Origin: Pycnococcus provasolii
Lineage: Eukaryota; Chlorophyta; Pseudoscourfieldiophyceae; Pseudoscourfieldiales
Assembly: GCA_049487715.1 (NCBI GenBank)
Contig: CP150562.1
Coordinates: forward strand, 650,249 to 714,248
Direction of reading: 5' to 3'
Length of the DNA stretch: 64,000 bases
The notes beneath the pieces were generated by a model. The model ran no database searches, was not told the origin of the DNA, and saw only the letters and a list, made by a program, of their open reading frames with translations. Positions 57,715 to 64,000 of the stretch are shown piece after piece. The stretch's first letter is position 1; every line of letters begins with the position of its first letter. A program made the translations under genes and the position numbers.

Positions 57715-60084
57715 TCAATCTTCGAGGTCAAGCATTGCCACGCAACTGCCAACAGCGACCGCCGCCAAACCTCGTGACATTGACACATTAAATTGCGCAG
57801 TGGACACGGATGCGCGGGAAACACCGCGGAACACGGTGCGCTTACGCTCTTCATCATCGTCGTCCTCTTCCTCGCCACCATGTAAGCTCAGGACGACATC
57901 ACCGCACGCATCGTCTGCTGATACCCACGAAATGCATGCCACGGCACCACTTTTGTAATAGTCGACGTCAAGGCATCGATCGTTAAGTTTGGGCGCCACC
58001 GGCGGTGATGGCAATTTTTGCGCAGTCGTCTCGAGCGCCGTCGCCTCGGGTGCGAGCTTCGTGTGCACATCTGCAAGAGATCCGAATAGGCAATCTCGTG
58101 CTCGCGCCACCGCCGCAGTCAGCGGCATTGACAGCGCATGCGCAGGGGCGAGCGACACGCTCGCCTCCAGCACAGCCGCCCGGCGTGTAGCGCCGCACAT
58201 CGCCAGCGCGCCACCCGTTGAAGAAGCCGCCTCGGCAGAGGACGCCATTGCGCGCTTCGCGAACGAAAGTGCGCCACCCGGTACAGTCACCGCGTCCTCC
58301 TCAAGTTCGGAGAGCAAGCTTGCGCCATCTCCCATTTCGGTGCCGAACGCCTCGTCAAGCGCCGCTGCAATTCCCTTCACGTCAAACTTTCGTCCGAGCC
58401 CGCGACTTGACATGGCGGCGGCACGCGCAGCCGCGGCAATGCGCGCCACAAAGCCGCCCTGTGCACCTCGCGCTCGTGGCGCCGCCGCACCGCCGGGCGT
58501 CGAGGGGTTGCTCGGGGTGGGAACGTTTGCGAGCACGGCACCCGCGACCCCATCGGTGCCGTCGGAAATGCCGACATTCGCGAGCTCGCGCGATGAACGC
58601 AGGAGCCAGCAGAGAATCGCCTTGTGGTTCGCGGCGAGCCGGGCTGCTCGCACGCGCGCGCACTCGGCGGATGCCAGCGCGCCCACGCACCAGTCTGCAC
58701 ATGCCTCAAATCCTTCCGCGAGCGCGGAAAATTTCGTCGACGGGTCGGTGGGCATGCGCATGCGCAGAACTTCCGCCACACGTGAGGCATGAACGCAGCA
58801 AGCCTCCAGATTAGGTCGCACGCCACCCGCAAGAAGCTCGTGCAGACTTGCTCCGCGCTCCTCGAGCGAACGGAGAAGCTTTTTGATCTGCCCCTCCGCA
58901 AGTTTCCCACCGGGGCAGAGAAGCTGCGCAAAGCTCTCGATCGACTGCACGCCTGCGTGAAGAGCCGTAAGAAGCACGAGGTGACACCTTCGCCGCGCAC
59001 GAGCGCGCGCTGCAAGCTGTCCCGTCGATGCCTCCGCCTCCGCGGACTCCTCGTCATCAATCGCAGCGATGAGTGCATGTTCGAGAGCACCGCCCACCAT
59101 ACCACGCTGGGCGTCAAGGGCGGTGTGCACGACGTCAACGATGGAGTCGTCGAGCATGCCGAGAGCACCAGCACAGGAACGCGCGCTTTGTGCCAGAGCG
59201 TGCCGAGCCGCCTCCAAGCTCACATATGCGGCGTGCGCGTGAACCGCATATGTCCGCGCGGCGTCGAGCGCTGCGTAGCGTTGACCTTTGAGAAGTGAGC
59301 CCAGGCTTCCCGCGAAAGCTGCTTGCGATGCGGCGTCAGCGGCGGCTCGCGCCGCGGTCGCGGTGCCAGCCTGAGCGACCTTGGCGTCGTGAACGTTGAA
59401 GAGGGGGAACGAGGCGTCTGAGAATACCTCGACGTTGCCATCTGATCGAGCCACCGCTAGCAGCGTCCAAGAGTTTGGTGCAAGCACAGGACTGCTCAGC
59501 TGGGATATTTGATTTGCAATTTTGCCTGAGCCGTTTGCGTCGACAACGTCGTTGGCAACGCCGTCTCCCCCAACGCTGTCAGAACGTGGAAAGGGTGCAG
59601 GGTGCACACGACCTGCGTCGTAGTCGTACGACCACAAAAGTTCCAGCGGCGACATCTCCGGATCGTTTTCGTCGACCGGAGGTGCCTCGCCTTCGTCGGG
59701 CGCAGCGCACCACGTCATCGCACACACCGACGCGGACGACGACGACGCGACGTCCTTCGAAGCGGCGTTCCAAGACCGCACGACGCCACCTGGTCGAGAC
59801 ACCTCGGAACCCGTCGACGAGTCGTGAACAGCCCAAGTGCCGTCCGAGCGGCCGAGTGCCAGCTTACCACCGTCTGGACTCCACGCGATCGCGTCTGTTC
59901 GTGCCCCTCCCGGCGACAGCATGTGCCACAGCCTCTGCCCGCCAAGACGGTACACCGCCACAGCTCCTTCGACAGTCGCCACGGCGAGCAGGTCCATGCT
60001 GTGGCACCAAGCGAGACGGTGCACGGCTGCGCTCGTCACAATCTCGCGCACGACCGCGAAGGCTTCGTCGTCGCCGCCGTCCAT
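57715..60084 (-). CDS. APC4: Anaphase-promoting complex subunit 4 (APC4)
   Basis: 789 residues from the ATG at 60084 (MDGGDDEAF). The N-terminal WD40-like propeller starts with the APC4 pattern AAVHRLAWCHSMDLLAVAT, AVYRLGGQRLWHMLSP and AWSPDGGKLALGRSDGTW. A long helical domain (about 260-650) then matches the APC4 long domain (SLEERGASLHELLAGGVRPN region), with a late motif DVDYYKSGAVACISW closing the propeller. APC4 is a scaffold of the APC/C ubiquitin ligase that controls mitosis. Length fits the family (about 750-800). Several Ala-rich stretches are present. An AAACCCTAAC motif lies 97 bp upstream. Confidence 0.8.
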   Translation of the reverse strand: MDGGDDEAFAVVREIVTSAAVHRLAWCHSMDLLAVATVEGAVAVYRLGGQRLWHMLSPGGARTDAIAWSPDGGKLALGRSDGTWAVHDSSTGSEVSRPGGVVRSWNAASKDVASSSSASVCAMTWCAAPDEGEAPPVDENDPEMSPLELLWSYDYDAGRVHPAPFPRSDSVGGDGVANDVVDANGSGKIANQISQLSSPVLAPNSWTLLAVARSDGNVEVFSDASFPLFNVHDAKVAQAGTATAARAAADAASQAAFAGSLGSLLKGQRYAALDAARTYAVHAHAAYVSLEAARHALAQSARSCAGALGMLDDSIVDVVHTALDAQRGMVGGALEHALIAAIDDEESAEAEASTGQLAARARARRRCHLVLLTALHAGVQSIESFAQLLCPGGKLAEGQIKKLLRSLEERGASLHELLAGGVRPNLEACCVHASRVAEVLRMRMPTDPSTKFSALAEGFEACADWCVGALASAECARVRAARLAANHKAILCWLLRSSRELANVGISDGTDGVAGAVLANVPTPSNPSTPGGAAAPRARGAQGGFVARIAAAARAAAMSSRGLGRKFDVKGIAAALDEAFGTEMGDGASLLSELEEDAVTVPGGALSFAKRAMASSAEAASSTGGALAMCGATRRAAVLEASVSLAPAHALSMPLTAAVARARDCLFGSLADVHTKLAPEATALETTAQKLPSPPVAPKLNDRCLDVDYYKSGAVACISWVSADDACGDVVLSLHGGEEEDDDDEERKRTVFRGVSRASVSTAQFNVSMSRGLAAVAVGSCVAMLDLED

Positions 60085-60180
60085 GATGCTGGTTGGGTGG
60101 GTTGAAGTGGAGCAAGGTTGGTTGGTTGGCGCGAAAAAGCCGAGGGGGTTGGGGGCGGATGGGCGGAGGGGGACTTCTTT

Positions 60181-60190
60181 AAACCCTAAC
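60181..60190. promoter_or_regulatory. Telo-box AAACCCTAAC between APC4 and MYG1
   Basis: 97 bp upstream of APC4; also upstream of divergent MYG1. Confidence 0.5.
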
Positions 60191-60457
60191 AGGTGACAGG
60201 TCAGGTGACAGGTGCGTGCGATGGGATGCATGTAGGCGAGGCCTACTTTTCGTCCCCGGCGGCGCCTTCCTTTCCTAAAGATATCACCGTCCTGGTCGCG
60301 CCCGATCGCGTTTCGTGCCAGCTCCATCACGACGACGCTCGCCGCCACTGGTGTGAGACGCGTGCTCGCTCTACGCGTTCCGCAACTTCAGGATCGCAAA
60401 GGCGTGTTGCTTGCTGCAAGCCGCACTCGCACGCTTCTTGCTCCGACTCGCTCCTGC

Positions 60458-61477
60458 ATGGCGGACACCGCGGCACCCATGAAGCGCTCATCCTTAACCA
60501 TCGGGACGCACGACGGCACGTTCCACTGCGACGAGTGTCTTGCGACGCACATCTTGAGAAATACTGACAAGTACCGTGACGCACGGGTGCTGCGCTCCCG
60601 CGACCCCGCGAAGTTAGCTTCGTGCGACATCGTAGTTGACGTTGGTGCGGAGTTCGATGCAAGTCAGTCAAAGTTTGACCACCACCAGCGCGGATTCACG
60701 CATGTGTTCAAGGATGGCTCCTTAGGGCACTCCATCAAGCTGAGCAGTGCAGGACTTGTGTATGAACAGTTTGGAAGAGATGTCATTGGAGCGAGACTCG
60801 GAAGTGCGGCGAGTGACGCGAACGTCGACGCGGTGTACCTCCATGTCTACAAGTCTTTCGTCATGCCCATCGATGCCGTCGACAACGGCGTCATGCCATT
60901 CGACAGCACTGACGCGCCAAGGTACACAGACACGACGTCCGTGAGCAGCCGGGTGGGTAAGTTGAATCCTCGCTGGAATGAAACGGTGGATGCCACTGGT
61001 ATCGACGAGCGTTTCGAGACAGCAGTGAAGCTTGTTGGCGCGGAGTTCGACGCCGCCGTTTCATACGCTGCAGATGCTTGGCTTCCGGCTCGCTCGATCG
61101 TCGAGGATGCGCTCGCTCGTAGAACGGATGTGCACTCTAGCGGCCAGATTGCCGTTTTGAGTCAGTTCTGTCCATGGAAAGACCATCTGTACACGCTCGA
61201 GGATGAGGCGGGACTCTCGAAGGATGCCAAACCTCTTTACGTGCTGTACCAGGACTCGTCTGGAGGGTGGCGTGTGCAGTGCGTATCGGCAACGCCGAGC
61301 AGCTTCAACAACCGCAAGTCTTTGCCTGAACCATGGTGTGGAGTTCGCGACGCGGCGCTCGACGAGTTGAGCGGCATACCGGGCTGCGTCTTCGTGCACG
61401 CGAACGGCTTCATCGGCGGCAACAAGACATACGACGGCGCACTCGCAATGGCGGTGAAGGCTGTAGAGTGGAGTTGA
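60458..61477 (+). CDS. MYG1: MYG1 family exonuclease
   Basis: 339 residues from the first in-frame ATG. Signature motifs: TIGTHDGTFHCDECLATHIL (metal-binding His/Asp), the DHHQRGF motif, GAEFDAAVSYAADAWLPARS and a C-terminal FVHANGFIGGNKTY. MYG1 is a 3'-5' RNA exonuclease of nucleus and mitochondria in animals. The frame stays open upstream for 74 further codons (to a TAG at 60233) without an ATG, and that stretch is Arg/Ser/Leu-rich like a mitochondrial presequence. Short arm to APC4 (373 bp) suggests a shared promoter. Confidence 0.9.
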   Translation: MADTAAPMKRSSLTIGTHDGTFHCDECLATHILRNTDKYRDARVLRSRDPAKLASCDIVVDVGAEFDASQSKFDHHQRGFTHVFKDGSLGHSIKLSSAGLVYEQFGRDVIGARLGSAASDANVDAVYLHVYKSFVMPIDAVDNGVMPFDSTDAPRYTDTTSVSSRVGKLNPRWNETVDATGIDERFETAVKLVGAEFDAAVSYAADAWLPARSIVEDALARRTDVHSSGQIAVLSQFCPWKDHLYTLEDEAGLSKDAKPLYVLYQDSSGGWRVQCVSATPSSFNNRKSLPEPWCGVRDAALDELSGIPGCVFVHANGFIGGNKTYDGALAMAVKAVEWS

Positions 61478-61557
61478 TCTGAGATCCCTCATTCAGTAAT
61501 GAAGATGCACTTTAGTTTATCCAACGGTCGTCCATTCACATCATTTACTTTCACCAA
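61478..61557. other. 3' region of MYG1 entering AT-rich subtelomere
   Basis: Base composition drops sharply to AT-rich from about 61490. Confidence 0.4.
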
Positions 61558-61788
61558 ATGTTCAGCCCATTCATCCGTGCCATTCACTTCGCATTTTTGT
61601 TCATGGCGCAGGTGATTTCGAAGCCTGTTGTATCAGTGTATCACTCTATTAAAGGGCGCTTTCGTAGGCGTAGTGAGGTCTCCGGTTGCGACTTGTTTTC
61701 GTTGATGTCGTCGCCAGCTCCACCAACCGTGCATCAACACGATGACTCAAGTAAGGGTCGCACTTACTACTCTACCTGCCGCCGCTAA
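61558..61788 (+). CDS. Doubtful small ORF in the subtelomere
   Basis: 76 codons from ATG, in AT-rich sequence. The product has one hydrophobic stretch (FIRAIHFAFLFMAQVI) and an Arg-rich middle (KGRFRRR). No family match comes to mind and it may be chance. Reported because it is the only open frame of note in the first part of the subtelomere. Confidence 0.25.
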   Translation: MFSPFIRAIHFAFLFMAQVISKPVVSVYHSIKGRFRRRSEVSGCDLFSLMSSPAPPTVHQHDDSSKGRTYYSTCRR

Positions 61789-62228
61789 TAGAGTAGCAAA
61801 TGGAGGGATGGCGTCACGACGGAAAACAATATTTATTTAGGACTTAAAGTAGTACGGATTAAGGCTCGGATAAATTTCAAAATTGTTGTTATTGACTATT
61901 CTTCTATTGCTCAGATTTAAGGCGAAAAAAAATTCCTTCTTGTAAACGCATCCTCAGCATTAAAAAAGGAGGTGGGTTCGTCATCCATAGATGTATTTGT
62001 ATTATTATTATTGCTTGCATATCGTTTAATTCATAGTAGTTCTTCGCGTTTAAAGAATTCAACACGCCTTCTTTCTTGGTTTATGAGCTTCGACTTAAAA
62101 ATTAAAATATCTTTTCGTTGTCTCTTTGTGGCAATGTATGTTTAACTTATTATACTCTTCGACAATTTAAATAGTACTTTAATAAATCCTCTTTCTTACT
62201 TACCACTTATGTTTTGTCACGTCTTGAC
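61789..62228. other. AT-rich subtelomeric spacer
   Basis: 440 bp of markedly AT-rich DNA, unlike anything else in the window. No gene, repeat or RNA gene is recognised. Confidence 0.5.
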
Positions 62229-62789
62229 CTATATTTGTTTTTTGCGCGAACATCTTCTTCGCGAACGGGAAGAGAAACACGGCTCGGGTTGAACACGGCG
62301 TTCCAAACGAGAGCTTGGTGGAGTGCTCACGCCATTGCCTTCCACACCGCTTACATGAAGGAGACTTTGCTGAGGTGGATGTGGGTGTGGGCATAAAGAG
62401 CTCGCGGAGCGATGTTCGCATACGTCCTTTATATCAAAGTATGGAATTGCTCGATGATGAACGGAGGTTGCTAAAGAACTTCGATGTCTACGAGGACTCG
62501 ACTCCAAGTTTCGTTGAAAGATGGAAAGTGTGCACGCATATAGCACCCCTCGCTCCACCAACCTTGTCAACGCGTCGCGCGCCGCGTCACGGTACGTGGG
62601 ATCGTACGACCCCAACACCCGCACGAGGTGTGGGATGTACGGCTCCACCAACTCCACGGTGAGCTCCACCAAGTCAGACATAACCTCTCCTGGGTAGGGT
62701 GGGTTGTTGCGGGATAGGTGCAAGGGCATGTGTTTCAGGTACTCACCGAGTTTTCGAGCTCTTCGTCGCTCATCTCCCGTGGCCGACAT
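62229..62789 (-). CDS. Possible two-exon subtelomeric gene, unidentified
   Basis: Exon 1 (62789-62747) starts MSATGDERRRARKLG. A 57-nt intron (62746-62690) has a full donor (GTGAGT) and a pyrimidine-containing acceptor (TACCCAG). Exon 2 opens with EVMSDLVELTVELVEPYIPH and VRVLGSYDPTYRDAARDALT, an amphipathic HEAT-like helix pair. After about LSIFQRNL the frame becomes Ser/Arg/His-rich and loses coherence; it runs to 62229, so the true 3' end is uncertain and another splice may occur. The intron is 19 codons long and open, so it could also be retained. A GGGGGTTAGGGT motif lies about 115 bp upstream. Confidence 0.4.
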   Translation of the reverse strand: MSATGDERRRARKLGEYLKHMPLHLSRNNPPYPGEVMSDLVELTVELVEPYIPHLVRVLGSYDPTYRDAARDALTRLVERGVLYACTLSIFQRNLESSPRRHRSSLATSVHHRAIPYFDIKDVCEHRSASSLCPHPHPPQQSLLHVSGVEGNGVSTPPSSRLERRVQPEPCFSSRSRRRCSRKKQI

Positions 62790-62903
62790 GATAGTTGCCG
62801 CCGAGAGTCGCCGCGGTCCCTCCCCGCTTCGGGGACCGGGGGACAACAAGTTGTGCAAGGGATTGCAAGGCTCAAGTGGTCTGCCAGAACCAAGAGACGG
62901 TGA

Positions 62904-62915
62904 GGGGGTTAGGGT
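62904..62915. promoter_or_regulatory. Telo-box-like GGGGGTTAGGGT upstream of the subtelomeric gene
   Basis: About 115 bp before the ATG at 62789. Confidence 0.3.
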
Positions 62916-62957
62916 ACCCGGGTAGGCGATTAAGGCGAAGGATATTAACATGCACAT

Positions 62958-63240
62958 TTGGTTGAGAGGGGATCCTTCATTGGTTGTTGTTGATTAGGAT
63001 AGAACGGGGATCCTTGATTGGTCGTTATTCGAGAGTCTGAATCTTTGAAGGTTTGTATGTTAAGGATTTACGCTTCTTTCACAACTTTAAAGTTATCCAT
63101 TACTATGTAGAGGTTGAAGATGCTAACAAATGCTAGTATAGTGTCTCGTAACACCTCAAGCGCGACCGTTTGAGGGAAAAATCAAGTCAAACGAACACCT
63201 AGATAGATAGTTATGAGACGAAAAATCTTCTTGCGCTTTC
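62958..63240. other. Subtelomeric spacer
   Basis: AT-leaning sequence upstream of the RING fragment. No gene or repeat recognised, though GGGGATCCTT-type and TTGATTGGTCGTT words recur at 62970-63030. Confidence 0.35.
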
Positions 63241-63420
63241 AATGAGCACACAAGGGAGCTTGTACTCCTCAAAGAGATGAAGCGTGAGCATGAGCATCAG
63301 CGCTAGCAAGATCGCAAAGAGTTGGAGCGTGAAAGGCAACGCATGAAATGCCCAATCTGCTTTTATGCGTTGAATACGCAAAAATGCGCGGGTCTCGAGC
63401 CTTGCGGCCATAACTTTTAA
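63241..63420 (+). pseudogene. RING-finger gene fragment, broken and truncated
   Basis: The plus frame reads a charged coiled coil (RELVLLKEMKREHEHQR), a TAG at 63304, another coil (QDRKELERERQRMK) and then the first half of a RING, CPICFYALNTQKC followed by EPCGHNF, where a stop (63418-63420) replaces the second half. The last five codons (Cys-Gly-His-Asn-Phe) are also the first bases of the subtelomeric duplication. It is a decayed E3-type gene end, without product. Confidence 0.65.
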
Positions 63421-63588
63421 CAACATAACATTACCGCGCTACTTGGTGATATGACAAGATATCGCCGGAAACGGCGGGTTAAAAAAATGGCTGTTGTTAT
63501 TGGCTTCGTTCTGCACGACGCTGGCCGACGGTCGGCCGCATACCGGAGGCGAAATTTTTTTTTCAACATGTGGGTCCAACTGCCAGCC
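63403..63588. repeat. Subtelomeric direct repeat, copy 1 (186 bp)
   Basis: Starts TGCGGCCATAAC and ends CCAACTGCCAGCC. It contains CGCCGGAAACGGCG and GGCCGACGGTCGGCC palindromes and a poly-T run. Confidence 0.9.
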
Positions 63589-63780
63589 TGCGGCCATAAC
63601 TTTTAACAACATAACATTACCGCGCTACTCAAGTGGTGATATGACAAGATATCGCCGGAAACGGCGGGTTAAAAAAATGGCTGTTGTTATTGGCTTCGTT
63701 CTGCACGACGCTGGCCGACGGTCGGCCGCATACCGGAGGCGAAATTTTTTTTTCAACATGTGGGTCCAACTGCCAGCCTG
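63589..63780. repeat. Subtelomeric direct repeat, copy 2 (~190 bp), abutting the telomere
   Basis: Nearly identical to copy 1 apart from a 4-base length difference (CTACTCAAGTGG against CTACTTGG). Directly followed by the telomere at 63781. Confidence 0.9.
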
Positions 63781-64000
63781 GCAATTAGGGTTACAATTAG
63801 GGTTACAATTAGGGTTACAATTAGAGTTAGGGTTAGGGTTAGGGTTAGGGTTAGGGTTAGGGTTAGGGTTAGGGTTAGGGTTAGGGTTAGGGTTAGGGTT
63901 AGGGTTAGGGTTAGGGTTAGGGTTAGGGTTAGGGTTAGGGTTAGGGTTAGGGTTAGGGTTAGGGTTAGGGTTAGGGTTAGGGTTAGGGTTAGGGTTAGAG
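63781..64000. repeat. Telomere, (TTAGGG)n, right chromosome end
   Basis: Three or four 12-bp variant units (ATTAGGGTTACA) and one TTAGAG lead into at least 28 uniform TTAGGG units up to the window edge. The G-rich strand runs 5' to 3' to the end, as for a real right-hand telomere. Contains no TTTAGGG. Confidence 0.97.

Noticed and set aside
63781-64000. CRISPR-like periodic array
   Set aside because: Uniform 6-bp units without spacers; it is a telomere.

Overview
This is nuclear DNA of a photosynthetic eukaryote, most likely a compact-genome green alga (Chlorophyta), and the right edge is a true chromosome end. The evidence is consistent. Genes are monocistronic-looking, eukaryotic and mostly intronless. 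There is a plastid SecA with a transit-like N-terminus, a plant-type MYB of the SHAQKYF class, and an Erv1 with the plant-style C-terminal CX4C pair. UGUAA(C) motifs, the chlorophyte polyadenylation signal, sit just downstream of most stop codons on both strands. The last ~220 bases are a (TTAGGG)n telomere, the vertebrate-type unit rather than TTTAGGG or TTTTAGGG. I cannot name the species from the sequence alone.

Layout. 1-7.1 kb: the tail of an unknown gene, a region with a 54-bp tandem repeat, a plastid double-hotdog thioesterase, an HMG-WW-HMG protein with three introns, and a SHAQKYF-type MYB. 7.3-13.1 kb: an unknown organelle-targeted protein, a METTL21-like methyltransferase, a CMC2/phosphopantothenoylcysteine decarboxylase pair only 27 bp apart on one strand, and a class 3 lipase. 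13.4-25.1 kb: a possible Nepro-like nucleolar protein, an unknown acidic secreted or anchored protein, Erv1, an EFCAB11-like EF-hand protein, DNAJC8, Ku80, an ITPK, a DeSI-type peptidase and prefoldin 6. 25.9-36.1 kb: one giant ubiquitin protease. 36.2-45.7 kb: a RING protein with a frame break, a 1.6-kilo-residue secreted LamG/IPT protein, a tiny membrane protein and a sialidase-like type II membrane protein. 45.9-61.5 kb: Erv46, mitochondrial uL5, plastid SecA, MON2, APC4 and MYG1. 61.5-64 kb: an AT-rich subtelomere with a doubtful small gene, a possible spliced gene, a RING pseudogene fragment, a ~190-bp direct duplication and the telomere.

Most genes are unrelated housekeeping functions: protein import, trafficking, ubiquitin, splicing and mitochondrial assembly. 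Two regulatory themes recur. Telo-box-like AACCCTAA/TTAGGGTT motifs lie within about 25-130 bp of many start codons, and convergent genes share very short 3' spacers with back-to-back UGUAA signals.

I see no CRISPR array, integrated virus, transposase or obvious novel operon-like system. The best leads are the CMC2-PPCDC bicistron candidate with its frame break, the HMG-WW-HMG protein, the telo-box promoter pattern, and the subtelomeric repeat that starts inside a decayed RING-finger gene.
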